From Azadirachta indica (Eukaryota > Streptophyta > Magnoliopsida > Sapindales > Meliaceae), in NCBI GenBank assembly GCA_022749755.1, contig CM040451.1:12599871-12663870 (forward strand): a DNA stretch of 64,000 nt, read 5' to 3'. Positions 10,267-23,441 of this stretch are shown piece by piece. Position 1 is the stretch's first letter; each line of letters begins with the position of its first letter. The translations under genes and the position numbers were made by a program. Under the pieces are notes generated by a model. It had not been told where the DNA came from. It saw only the letters and a list, made by a program, of their open reading frames with translations, and ran no database searches.

Positions 10267-12962
10267 TCAAGTTTGTTGAAGCTGTGGCAGCCTCAACTGA
10301 GTTTGCAATGGGAGACTATTGTGAGTGGTGGTACTGCCAGCAGAACCACCCTGCCTACGCCTTGGTCTTGGAAGAATAATAGGTCTACAGCATATTAGTG
10401 TAATGAACAACTGCATCATAAAGGAGGTCATGCTAAGCCATACGAAAATAGTTTTCTTCCAGTACCACATCATCCTTTTGAATAGTGGAAGTTCTGACTC
10501 AAGAGTGAGGGATGCATCGTATATTTCAGGGATACCTGCACCAGGCCGGAATTCTGCTCGTTGTTCAATCATTACCTTCAGGCAGGAAGTAGGAACATCT
10601 CTTTCCACAAAACCTCTGAACTTCACATTCAGAGTTTGAGTTTCTGATACATAGCCAGCAACAATTGGAGCAACTTTAAAGAAAGTCAAGAGATGACGGA
10701 CAGGTTCACTTTTAAATTGTAACATGCAAGGACGGCTTGAACTTGACAGTTTTTCACCATTTGCAGAAAGGAACTCCACTCTAACCTTCAAAGGAAAAAT
10801 GAAAAAGGTCAGATGAGCACTCACTGATCATATATGGATATTAACAACCCAATATCAAACAAAAGAGAACTGTGAATTGAAATGCAACAATTATAGTTCA
10901 TCATCTTGAATACGAAGGAAAAAGGACTATCCTAGACGTTATACAAGAAGAACCAACAACCATCTTGAAGAATAGTGGCTTGAGATTAAATGTCATGAGC
11001 TAAAGTGATGCCATGAGAACAGATTCCAACAAGAACTTTTTCCATTTGAATTTTCATTTTCAAAAGGAAAACACAACCCCTTTTTTTTCTCTCATTACAA
11101 CAGCAGCAAGTATTTTAAGATGTAAAATAATCCAGCTGTGAATGGCATAATGTTCGATTGATCTGGTACTCTATTCCATATTAAGATATTAACCTGAAGC
11201 ACCTTTACCCCCACCTAGAGGTTCTTGCTAATCCTTGCAAACGCAAAAATTCCAATCAGAATGTCACCCATGAACAAGATCACAATATCTGTAAGGCAAT
11301 CATTATTCTTATATAACACTAATCAACTTCTTCCTAATGCCAAGAAACTCATTGACAAGAAGGGACGGACGAGGGATGGTTTTATCGCAAATAACTGGGA
11401 AGTAATTATTTTCATACTAACAGCCATATCACCTTAGTTAAGTGTTTTATTTTTAGTCTAAGCCCTGTTAATCCTGTAGATAGGAGTAACCACTTACTTT
11501 GTGCACTGTATGATATTAAAACTTGCAACAAAAAATATACCGAATGCACTGGCCAGTAGAACATACAAGCTACCAGTCTGAAGTTATGGGCCATGACACA
11601 TCTTAAGTGACAATGTATTAATTGGAAAACTTAATAATCCTTCCTGAAGTTTATAGATTGCATTATCAATGCAGAAAATAGGAAGAATCATTAAAATGTT
11701 CCACTTATAATCAGAACACATTACCTAAGAAGAAGTTTTATGTAAAGATAAGATGTCTGAGCCAAGGGAAATCACGCTCTAGCATGAAATAGAGCATACC
11801 AGAAAGACATAACTAAACTACCATGAGCCCAGTAATTCTTTAAAGAATATAAACTCTTGAAAAAAAGAGCAAGTTCTACCTTACAAACACCAAATGAACA
11901 TAAAGAGAGAGAAAATGCAAACGTAAACTAAATGGATCAAATAAATACCTGAAACATCCCAAGTTTTCTGTTGTAATCAGACTCCGGCAACGTCAACTTC
12001 ACTGTAACCTGCAAATTATGACCAACTGGTATTACCCGTGACCCTAAACCCTTTGAAAGTTCTTTCTTCTCTTGACAGTTCTGACCACAGAAAGCTCCAT
12101 GACAAGACATTATCGGCAGAAAGGCAACCGGACTATTCTTTGTGTAATCAAAATTCAACATTTCCTTTATTTGAATCGGTTTCTCAACCAAAAACCTCAC
12201 CAAAATGCCACTTATAACAGTGGAAAAAATCAATAATCCACACAATATTGTACACACATAAATTGCCCAAAACAAACCCCACCCAAATCGGGCAACGAGC
12301 TTCCATATCGATTCGTGTCCTTTAAACCACTCAGTAATCATAGAACTCAAATACCCACCAATTAAATTGAACAAATCATACAATTTTCTAAATAAATACT
12401 CTCTTCCACGCTTCAACATATGAAATGGGTTCATAATTACCATATAATAGTAAGATAAAACAGTAAAAGGAAACAAAATTAAGCTGATTAGCAAATTAAA
12501 TTGAAAGGCAATTGCTTTAATCACTAAGCCCACAATACAATCAAGCCAACTCGAGGATTGTGGTGACTCACCCACTGTGTCAACCGAGTCAACTGAGTCA
12601 CCAGCGCGTTCCTGATTCTCATTAGACACTGTCGATTCCTCGTTCTTCTCTTCGCTTATTCCAGGTTGTACTGAGTCAACTCGGTCCGCAGTCGACTCAC
12701 ACGTTATCAAATTAGTTTCTTTTTCTTTGGGATTACGACAAGTTTTGTGCCTTCTCTCTCCAGTTATCACGTTTGAGTCATTATTTTCAGTTCGTCGCTG
12801 AGAAAATGAACGCCTCCGAAGAGTGGATGAAATCTCTTTGGATTCTGGCGTGGATTGATTAAATTGCTCGGTGGGAATGCAATCGTAGAAGGGGAAATCG
12901 TCAACGGCATCAAAGAATTCTTCGTCGTCGTCGTCGTCGTCGGATGGTTTCAGTAGATCCAT
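10267..12962 (-). CDS. SEIPIN2: Seipin (SEIPIN2/SEIPIN3-type lipid droplet biogenesis protein)
   Basis: Two exons on the minus strand, 12962-11949 and 10785-10267, join in phase 0 to 510 residues. The intron (10786-11948) starts GTATTT and ends AAG. Seipins are ER membrane proteins that shape lipid droplets at sites of triacylglycerol storage. The N-terminus is acidic (a run of six Asp near residue 8, then EE) and long, about 135 residues, which is the feature of plant SEIPIN2/3 as opposed to SEIPIN1. Hydrophobic segments are near 141-175, 222-258 and 449-470. Between the last two lies the lumenal seipin domain, spanning the splice junction at GMFQ/VRVEFLSANG, a conserved seipin stretch. The C-terminal tail after the last helix is basic, then Ser/Thr/Gln-rich. 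The ATG at 12962 is the first in frame. Choice between SEIPIN2 and SEIPIN3 is not certain. Confidence 0.92.
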
Positions 12963-12969
12963 CTAGAGG

Positions 12970-12977
12970 TTAGGGTT
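12970..12977 (-). promoter_or_regulatory. Telo-box-like motif in seipin leader
   Basis: Read on the minus strand this is AACCCTAA, the plant telo-box core, ending 8 nt before the seipin ATG. Telo-boxes are common near starts of broadly expressed plant genes. Function here is an inference. Confidence 0.35.
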
Positions 12978-14373
12978 AAAATGAGGGTTTTCCGGATCGA
13001 ATTTTGCAGTAAAACAGAGCTAAAATTGATTTCTGTTCCCTTCACATTCTCGAATTTTGCTTCTTTCACTTCTCGCTGCATTTTTTATTTTTTCCGGTTT
13101 CCAGTTGACGTGTGTGTTTGTTAAAGTTGCGAGACACGTGCCGTCACGAGGCGGGAAGAGAGTATATCATAAGAACATATAAGTCCCTTAACTTTTACGA
13201 TTTCTCAAATTATAAGATGATTGGTTTTCTATATCAAATAGACCTACACATTGTGTCACAGTCTCGCACGACATAAAAAATAGAACGGTCTCCATTACCC
13301 AACCTCAGCTAATAAGCTACAGTTGTGATTTATAATGGCAAAGCCTCAACGGTTGAGATTTATGACCTCCGTTAAAATATATTAAAATTTAGTATTATAA
13401 AAATAATTTGATCACGTTATTTATATGTTTTTGTTTGTTTTCCAAACTGTGGCTGCAAGACACGGAGATGATGTAGCCAAAGGGCTACTTAAACAAAAAG
13501 ATAATTGATTGATTAACCCTATCGATTATTATGCAAGAAACATCCACATATATTAATATTATCATAATAAGGCAATGTCAATTTGAATTTGATCTTAGAA
13601 AAGTCTAATTAATTAATTACGTTAATGTGTATTGCGTGTGTGACTCCACAGTTGATAAACTTTTTCCCCATGTAAATTTATCCATTCAGATTAATCAAAG
13701 GTTCACATTACTTGGCAGACATAAGATAAATTTAATTACTTTTGCATTAAAATAATAGCCTTTGAGATGAACACAGCATCAATTTTGGGGCCACCTTCCT
13801 ATTTTCCATTATTGAAAGCTAATTTAAAAAGCAAAATCTGCTTTTTAAGCTATATCAAGACCATGCCAATATAATATTCAAAACCGGCTATGAAAATTCA
13901 GAAACAGGCAAAACTAGTGTGAAAATAGCCCTTACATTAATTCTTTTCTCCGAAAGATTCATATTTTTCAGTCAAATGTCTATCGAATTTAATTTATATT
14001 AGTTTTGTTACAGTACAATTTGAAAATTTGAATATATATATATATATATATATTTAAAAGGTTATCTGAAAAGAATATGTATTAAAAAAATTCTCATCTT
14101 CAGTAGCAGCCAGCAAATCAGCCATGTGCAGTAACCGCAGATTAGAATAATATAATGTTTACAGTCCATAAGAAAACAAGAATAAGCTAACTTTGTGTTG
14201 ACTATTATTTTACACAAATCCGTGCTAGACCAAAGCCAGCAAGGAGATCTAGAGGTTGGTTAGAATTTCTTTTTCGAACTATTTGTTTGGAATATTCTCC
14301 TAACAAATTTTCCTCCTTTGATATTATTTACAATTAAGGGAGCAGTATTAAGAGAAATCTAGTGATAGCTCAG
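12978..14373. other. Divergent intergenic region between seipin and RLK unit A
   Basis: It holds the seipin 5' flank and, at its right end, the promoter of receptor kinase A. A TTGACT W-box core is at 14198-14203 and an (AT)n microsatellite is at about 14033-14052. No further gene is visible. An upstream GTG at 14362 is in frame with A but the first ATG is 14374. Confidence 0.5.
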
Positions 14374-17300
14374 ATGTCCCAGAAACAAAGCTGGAGAGTT
14401 CGAAGCAGCTTTTCTGCAGTTTCAATGGTGTTCTTCTTCTTCTTCAAGCAGTTTGTTCTCATTTCATCATTTCTATGCTTGAGTGGGATATGGACATCGC
14501 AAATACTCGTCGCTGCTGGACTTCCTCAAGCTGAAGGTGCGTTAAAATTCTCTTCTTCCCATATCTTCTTTCAGATTGATGAGATTGTTCTTGCTCTAAA
14601 AGGAGAGACAAAGTGGAAGGCCCTACCGGGAAGCTAGATCAGTTCAGTAGTTATGCAGTAGAATTCCAGTTCCGATGGTTGCCCAACGTTTTTGTATCTC
14701 GTGTTTATCACGCGCCGTTCACGTGCCAATTGATCCCCATGGGCCACGCAAGATCGAGTCCTTTCACGGCGGGGCACCTTAGTAAAGCCCGTGGTGGGAA
14801 GAGGGACACCTCCAGCGCGCGCTTATTTTGTCTTTGAATTTCTTAAACTTCGTAATTTTAAATTTAAATTGCTTATTTATACGTGTATGTGACTCTAATT
14901 TGTATCTAGTTGATACGCTAAATCAAATTGCGAAGACAATGGGAGCAACAGACTGGATTTTTGACGCCGATAATGCATGTGAAGTCAATGATACACCAGT
15001 ACTTCAGGAAGTCCATCCTACCAGGATCATTACCTGCAAGCTTGGACTCGATAATGCAAGCCACATTACAGAATTGTAGGTTTTTCTTCACTTCAACATT
15101 AATTTCTTTGCGTACGGAATATGTATGACAAAAGTCCGTTGTTTTCTTTTCCATTTGCAGACAATTCAAACGTTGCAATCTTTCAGGAGTACTTCCGCCT
15201 GAATTGGTCCAGCTTCCCTCCATCGAGAAAGTGTGAGCTACACACACCTATGTTCATTAAATTTTAAAAATTTATACCAAGTCAATTGGGAGATTGATAA
15301 ATTTAGACTTAGTTTGAGACTAGGCCAACCTTTTACTGGGGATCACTTATTTTTTACATAAAAGTTAGAAAGCTAGAGTACCTCAATCCCAACAATGCCT
15401 TAGACAGAGGAAAAATGTTTTAAAGTTACTGAAAATGAATGTTATTGTTAATTTGCAGTGATTTTGCATACAACTACCTTAATGGTTCCGTACCAGTCCA
15501 GTGGGCTTCATTGCTGTTGAATTTCATGTAAGCTGTATTTACTTGTGTTACTAATCAGGTTAAGCAATTAGGGTTGTCTACCTGTTTCACTGAGTTAATC
15601 AGTTGCAGCAATTGTTAATGCAGCTCTGTTTTTGGGAATCGATTATCAGGCAATATTCCAAGTTATTTGGGGAACATTAGCAGTCTTGAATACTTGTAAG
15701 CTTCAAATTCTTGATTAAGAAAATTTTTTTGGGCCATTAATATGATAATATATACATCAAATATCCATTTCCTATGCAGAATGAACAAATTACAACTTCT
15801 GTATTGTATCTCTTTTGAATTCTTGAAGTTGGAAGCTATCCAGTTTTCTTGGATAGAAGAAAAATCAATAAAAATGTTTTGTTTGTTCATGGAGATAGGT
15901 TCCTTCTCTAAGAATATTTTTGATATCTACTTTTTCATCTGGAAGGATGTTGGAAACTACAAAAATTGACTTATCATTTCATCAAACGCACACATGAAAG
16001 AATTTGTGATGCTGCTTGTTGTGCATGCGCACATGTCTATGTATGATTCTGTTGAGTCATTAGAAAAACTTGTTCTATTAGTAATCTGAATTGGTCTCTT
16101 TAACCAGGGACATTGAAGCAAATCAATTTTCAGGAACAGTTCCTGCAGAGCTTGGGAAATTAGTTAACTTGAAAACTTTGTAAGGCATTTACTATTATTT
16201 GTGTGTTTAGTTTCTACTCCTGATCAGTGTATTTGATCAATTAATTATTGATAACAGGAGATTATCCTCCAATGAGTTGAGTGGAAATTTGCCAATGGAA
16301 CTAGCCGAGCTGAAGAATTTGACTGATTTGTAAGTTTTTGTAATTATGGTAAAATTGTGCACAAAAAATTTGAAAGAAGTATAAGCTAAAATCCATTCTT
16401 CTTGCACATTGCAGTAGGATGAATGACAACAACTTTAATGGAAGTATACCAGAATTTATACAATACTGGAAGCAACTTGTGAGACTGTATGATACTCTAC
16501 ATTATAAAGGTTTTTCAGCTTACATTCTGGATCTTTATTTTATTTTGTTGGCTTGTTTTGAGTTGATGCAGAGAAATTCAAGGTAGTGGACTGGATGGAC
16601 CTATTCCATCATCCATCTCTGTCTTGGAAAACCTAAACCAATTGTGAGTAAATATTTCTCTATTTTTCCACTACGAGAAGTAGGATGATTGAGTTCATCA
16701 ATTTATCAGATAAATTTATTATAATGAGTGTTTTCTGAAAGCATTTGTTTGTTATGGCACGATTACAGGAGGATTAGTGACATAGCAGGAACAAATCAGG
16801 ACTTCCCTGAGCTTCAAAACATAACAAGCATTAGAAGGATGTATGTTTATCTCCTAATTATATCACGCTGATGGAGTAATTATTCACCTTACAACTGTTA
16901 TATCTTACAAATTGACGTTGGATCTCCAGAATTTTGAGGAACTGTACTATAGTGGGACGGATACCCGAATACATCTGGAGAATGAATAATCTACGTCTTC
17001 TGTAAGTTGATAATACAGTTATTATACAATTTAAAATGAAAACTGAACTTCATGCATATCATACATGAAAATTCGAAAACATTGATTTATTCTTTTACTC
17101 ATTTGCCCCTGTTAGACAATTGAAGGCCTGTAGTCTTCTGTATCTCACGCAAAATTAATGCTCCTTTCTTAGAGCTTAGTTAATCTTAGATTGCTTAAGC
17201 TTGGTGCAGATCTTCTTCTTTTTTTTCTTTTTTTTTTTGGCGCATAAGTAAATATTTTTATCATTTTCTTTTGATTTTGGAACAGGGATCTCAGTTTTAA

Positions 17301-20300
17301 CGAGTTATCTGGGGAACTTCCCAATGTTGCAATTTCTGGAAGTTTGAAATTCATGTAAGTTAGACAAACCAAATTTCTAGATGTTCAGTGTTAATAATCT
17401 GATCTCCAGAATATGAACTGCTTGATATGGCTTTGGACAGCTTTCTGACCGGCAACTCTCTCAGTGGGAATATACCAGAGTCAATCTTGAGGAAAGGAAC
17501 CAATGTGTGTGTATCTTGTCTCATTGATTCTTTGGGTTCTATTTATTTGAGAAATTTATACGAGTGTATTCTTATTATATGCGTTCATTGTATATTATCC
17601 TCTATAGATTTGCTAATCTATTAATATATTATATATGTGAAATTAATGAAAGTTAGGAATTTAACTCTATTTGGTCTCATTAAGTACACAGCCATGTCAT
17701 CCTAGCATATTTTGAGTGCAAAGTTAAAGTTACTGGATTGAGGATTTTTAGTTGGGGAATGGCTTCACAGTGCCGGCTTGGGATGTTTGTAACATAAAGG
17801 AATTTCAAAGTTACCTAACCTTGCAGTATTTTGCCCAAGTTAGCATGATTGCAGAGACAGAGTCCACTTCATAACCACTCAACCTAGTGAAGGAATTTAT
17901 AATCAAATGATTTGCTTTGTTCATTTATATTAGTGAAGAACACAATTTTACTTATGAATAATTTATGTATTTATGTTCTTAGCTATGTTGGATAAGGATT
18001 TGATTCTTGCCTTTTTGTGAGTATGAGTGCGTTTTAGACGTACTGCATATTTTTCACACTAATCCTCTTTCCATCAGCGGTAATGCTTGAACTTTGAATT
18101 TGTATTCACATATTGCTCTAGTTGTATTTTGTAGGATTTAATAATGATTGTGGATTGTAAGGGGTGATGCATACAAACTTCCAGGAAAACGAGTCTTCCA
18201 TCTAACATTTTCAATAAAATTTTGTAAGCGCTCCCAATAATAATAATAATAATAGTTGATAGACGAATACGACCCCAATATCTCTTTTGGAAGCACATCC
18301 TTGTGTGTCTTCAAAAATTGCAGAAAATTCTCACTTCTGTTTCCTTATTGCGTGCAGGGATCTTTCATACAATAATTTCACTCATCAAAGCCCTGAGCAG
18401 TCTGCTTGTCAGGCGAGACAGTCAGTATACTTACTCATTTTATTCAATAAATAATCTGCTCTGTTTACAATATTATGTGGTAGATCTATGTGCTGATATT
18501 TGCTTTATCTTCTGTCATTTCACTAGGAATCTCAATCTGAACCTGTTCAGAAGTTCTTCAGAGGAAGGCAATTTGTAAGTTCCTCCTTTTTCTTTCTTAT
18601 TATTGAGTGACAGTGTTGATAGCCAATAATATATCAAAAAGTTTTCACATATGGACAGTCCTTTTATCATCTAATCTTTGTTTCGTTTCCCTTGTTTGTT
18701 TCTTTAAGATCTTTCTGGGTTTAGGGTAGATAGATGCTAGAATTATGGAAGTTTTATTTTGCACATTTGTCATGTGAGGACATCACAAGATTTTCCTACC
18801 TTGCATTATCGTTGGTCTGCAAAAGAGAGAAACATGTTTCTTTTAAATGGTAGCCATTCTTTATTGGGGTTACACAATGTTCCAAATTTATTTGGAAATC
18901 AACACAATTTTTTCTTTTTTCTGATAATCTCTCAAAAGCAACATCCTTTTTATCATAAATTGTCTATAGCATGCTAATATGATTTTTTTCCTTTGCTTAA
19001 ACCAGAAGAGGAGTTCTTCCATGCAGGAACGATTTCAAATGTAATCGATGTAAGTATGTTTATCAAAAACTCAATATCAATAAATCACCATGAGATCTAT
19101 CTACAAGTCACAATGATTGACTTATAAAATTATAAATCTTTCATGTCATATATTAAATATCCAATTGAGGTCAACTTAAATTAAGGGTATGGTAGTCTGG
19201 TTGATCTTTAAAATGATGATTATAGAACAAGGATTGTTTTACTGCTACAGAAGTAGTTTTTTATGGTTTGAATTTGTGAGAACATTATTACCAGTAGTTT
19301 AACAGCTCATTGCTTAGAGAGTCTGAAGTTCTTTTTGTCTTCACAGATTTGCACTCTTTATTCATTAATTGTGGTGGAAATAATGTGGAAGTAAATGGTA
19401 GCACATTTGAAGGAGATGCAAATATTGGCGGTGGTGCTGCAGCATACCATTCAAATGATGATATTGGCTGGGGATTTAGTAGCACTGGAGACTTTACAGA
19501 TGATGATGACGAACAAAACACGCGTTACATTGCTGATCTGGATTCATCAGACATCTCTGAACTATACAAGAATGCACGCATTGCTCCTCTTTCACTTACT
19601 TATTTTGGATACTGTTTAGAAAATGGGAATTATACTCTGAATCTATACTTTGCGGAGATCCAGTTCACAAATGACAGTTCATTTCAAAGCCTGGGAAGGC
19701 GTATCTTTGATATTTATATTCAGGTAAATCGTTAGAATCAAGAAATATTCATCAAGTGGAGCCATTTCTCAGTGCGAAATCCTTAGAAACAGATATGGTG
19801 TGAATATATGATGGATTGCAAACGGGAGCTCATGATTAGGCCGATGTCTTTCATGCAGTTTGTTCCTTTCAGATAATGACGTACTCATAATGTTTCACTG
19901 AATTCCCATGTTTCAGGACAAACTCGTGGAGAAGGATTTCAATATAGCAGCTGAAGCCTCTGGGGTTCATAAACCCTTTGCAAAATCCTATAATGCAACT
20001 GTTACAAGTAACATCTTAGAGATTCGTTTCCACTGGGCTGGCAAAGGGACTATGGCACTTCCCAAAGGGGGAGTCTATGGTCCCCTAATATCAGCTATTT
20101 CTGTGGTGGACCCTGGTGAGTATTTTTATCCCGCTTGTCTTCTATTTGTCATATTGGTTAACATACTAACATATTTTCCAATCCTGTTTAGTAGCCCAAG
20201 TCTAAATGTTTTTGTTGAATGAAGTTTTAAATGTCTATAGTTATTGCAATTATCCATTAGAAAACTGTTGAAAAACAGATATCCAGTTTTGGTGGATTAA

Positions 20301-22728
20301 TCATCTACAGGAGGGACTAGTAGGTCTGCTTCTAATGCTTGAATTGCTACTTGTCCTTGTTTCATCCACATCAGTTATCAGAGATGATACCTTTTAACAA
20401 TCTGTTTTATGTCAGAAAAATTATTTTTTCACATATCATACTAATATTTGACAATTTAATTAAGCCTAGACAATTTTGTTTCTATTTAACTTTCATGCTT
20501 AAGCCTTTCAGTGAGTGCTTGATAGTTAGGCTTTTTAGCCATTATAACTGCTTTGTGGTTTCTCTTGGGCAGACTTCAAACACAAAAAGGATAAGACTGT
20601 ACCAATTGTCATCAGTGTCATTGTAGGATTATCTCTCATACTCTTGCTGCTGGGTATCATTGTCTGGAAATACTATTTCAGAAACAGAAGGGGCAAAGAA
20701 AAAGGTTTGGACTCCTTTCTGACGAAAAAATCAGTAAAAAGAAAGAAAAGCTTACATATGCTGCTCAACATCTATTCAATGGAAAAGTTAGTTATGCCGA
20801 AAACAAAATATATTTGATAGCCATTATATTTGTCATTGAAGATTGTCAGTTGGAGAACCAAAATAAGATTTATTCAGTACATGTCACAAGTTCAATTTTC
20901 TTCTGATTCTTTAGAACTTATAACTTGGAAGGTCTATTTCAGTCATCATAAAACATATCTAGCAATGGTTTCTGGCAATTATGAAACTATATGATAATGC
21001 TTATTGTTCCCATCTATAAGCAAACAAATAAATAAACCAGGCAACTTGCTAAAAGCATACTCATCTCTCTTTGTTTGGACAGATTTTATAAATGGATTGG
21101 ATCTCCAAACAATTTCATTTACATTAAAGCAAATAAAGGCTGCAACTAACAATTTTGATCCTGCGAGCATGATTGGAGAAGGTGGATTTGGACCTGTTTA
21201 CAAGGTATTACAGAACTTGAATACAGAACTTGAATGGTCGTGCTTAAAATATATGACATTCTTTTTCCATGACTCGCATGCAGGGTGTGTTAGCAGATGG
21301 AACTATAATTGCTGTAAAACAGCTCTCTTCAAAATCAAGGCAGGGAAATCGTGAGTTCTTGAATGAGTTAGGCATGATTTCGTGCTTGCAACACCCAAAT
21401 CTAGTAAAACTTCATGGCTGTTGTATCGAAGGGGATCAACTCTTGCTAGTATATGAGTACATGGAAAACAACAGTCTTGCCCGTGCTTTGTTTGGTAAGT
21501 TTTATTGAAGTTCACTTGATTGATCATATTAGAGAAGATAATTGAAGTAATAAGAAAATTGTTACATAGAGGAATATAATGTTTTATTTTCTCTTTCTCG
21601 TAATATTTCTGATTGGAATGGTTATTTAAAGGCCGTGAAAACTGTCAACTGGAATTGGACTGGGCAACAAGGCAGAATATCTGTCTCGGGATAGCCAGGG
21701 GATTAGCCTTTCTACATGAAGAATCACGTTTCAAAATTGTTCACAGAGACATCAAAGCTACAAATGTTCTGCTTGATAGGGATCTAAATCCCAAAATATC
21801 AGACTTTGGACTGGCTAAGCTTGATGAGGAAGAGAAAACCCACATCAGCACTCGCATTGCTGGAACTATGTAAGCCATTTATATCTCACCTAAAACTGAT
21901 ATTTTTGTTATTGTTTCAGTGTAAAACAGATGATAATTTTGCTTGCAGAGGATACATGGCACCAGAATATGCACTTTGGGGTTATTTGACCTACAAAGCA
22001 GATGTTTACAGTTTTGGAGTTGTGGCTTTGGAAATTGCTAGTGGGAAAAACAATATGAGTTATGCACCAGCTCCAGAGATTGATTGCACTTGTCTTCTAG
22101 ATTGGGTTTGTCACTAATTTATATCATTTACCTTTTGCAATTCCCTTTTTTTGTGTTATTCTGTTCTTCTCAATTTCACATTCTCGTGATAATTGTTATG
22201 CTTTGGTAGGCCTGTCATTTATATCAAGATGGAAAGCTTTTGCAGCTAGTGGATCCAAAGCTAGGATTAGAATACAAGAAGGAAGAAGCAGAAAGGATGA
22301 TCAAAGTATCCCTGCTATGTACCAACACTTCACCATCACTAAGGCCAACAATGTCGGAAGTAGTACACATGCTGGAAGGAAAAACTGCCATACCAGATAT
22401 GTCTGATGCAGGAAGTTACAGTCAAGATTTGAGGTTCAAAGCTTTAAGAGATCACGAAGGGCTGAGGCATAGTCACCTTTCAATACCGACACAGACCCAC
22501 CATTCGACATCAGCTGGTTCCTGTCAAGTTTCTTCTTCTACTTCTGCGAATGAACTTTATGAAATTAACGAAGAGTCATATTTTAAGTATAAAGTCATTA
22601 GAGATGGTTATAAGCTGAATGATAGCAACAGCTCAGAGGTCCAACTTTCCACAGCTATGCCCTCATGGACTGGCTCTTCTTCGACCTCTGCACATGATCT
22701 TTATAACATAAATTCATCTAGTTCTTAG
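14374..22728 (+). CDS. LRR-malectin receptor-like kinase, unit A (intact, LRR-VIII-2 type)
   Basis: Twenty-four exons: 14374-14536, 14910-15075, 15161-15232, 15459-15527, 15624-15695, 16108-16179, 16258-16329, 16415-16486, 16572-16643, 16769-16840, 16930-17001, 17286-17354, 17441-17506, 18358-18420, 18527-18574, 19006-19049, 19347-19723, 19917-20115, 20573-20704, 21083-21204, 21284-21494, 21632-21869, 21949-22105, 22210-22728. They join in frame to 1072 residues. A signal peptide fills exon 1. Exons 3-13 (residues 110-370) each encode about one leucine-rich repeat. A malectin domain (exons 17-18, about 422-613) and a TM segment (exon 19) follow. The kinase has [11 protein letters not shown], catalytic Lys710 (IIAVK), HRD at 806-808 and DFG at 826-828, so it should be an active RD Ser/Thr kinase at the plasma membrane. 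Closest family: Arabidopsis At1g53430/At1g53440/RKF1-like. Ligand unknown. Confidence 0.92.
14600..14830. other. GC-rich patch inside intron 1 of unit A
   Basis: About 230 bp of intron 1 is clearly more GC-rich than the surroundings (for example GCGGGGCACC and CTCCAGCGCGCGC). It is not coding in the gene frame and has no match in the corresponding introns of the other units that I can see. A short transposon fragment is possible; I cannot identify it. Confidence 0.35.
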
Positions 22729-23441
22729 GAACATGTAAGATTTTTGCTGCTGTCAATTTTATAGGTCCCGTTTCTCTCTTTATTATTCTTTTACTGTACA
22801 TAACCTTTGGATTTATATATAAGTTTCTCTGCTTCCTAAAGTTTTATTTACCTATAGAAAACGAAGTTTTGAATTTCTGGTGTGAACATAAGTCTGATTT
22901 CTCTAGTCTCCTAAGACATGCTTTAATTGTTGAATAAAAATAATGAGCCACCACATAAAAGCTTTATAGATTTGGGACCATCTGGCTGTAAATTCTGATT
23001 TGCCAAACCAAAGAAATTACCAAAGAAATATCAGATACTGGCAACAGATCTTTGAGTTTGTGTGAAAACAGAGACCTTACCTCAAACAAATTCACAGCGC
23101 ATGAGGTATGAATTATGACCAGCAGTCGGGAAGTCAGCTATGTAAGCCCAAGTTGATAAAACTAGAAACCAAAATAATCAATGCATGAGAAAACGATAAT
23201 TTAAATAATTTGAAGTTGACTTCCTGTCTCTTACTATGTACAGATTCCTTACTGGATGCAAAACAAAACAAGATTAGGAGGGTGGTTGGATTTCTTTGTC
23301 AAGGTATTTGCTTTGAACATTCCCCTAAAAGCTTTCCTTCTTTGAATGTAAATGAAGAGCATGCAGAAGATTATAGTAGCATAAACAATGACAGACAGAT
23401 GATCTTGAATCGAAGCTGGACAGTAGAAAGCAGCTTTTTCA
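22729..23441. promoter_or_regulatory. 3' UTR of A and shared upstream region of unit B
   Basis: From about 22,850 this is homologous to 34,680-35,170 (before psi-D) and 49,790-50,317 (before E), so the three units share a duplicated promoter block. A TTGACT W-box core at 23216-23221 here is changed to TTGATT at the matching place before E. No gene lies inside. Promoter role is inferred from position. Confidence 0.5.
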
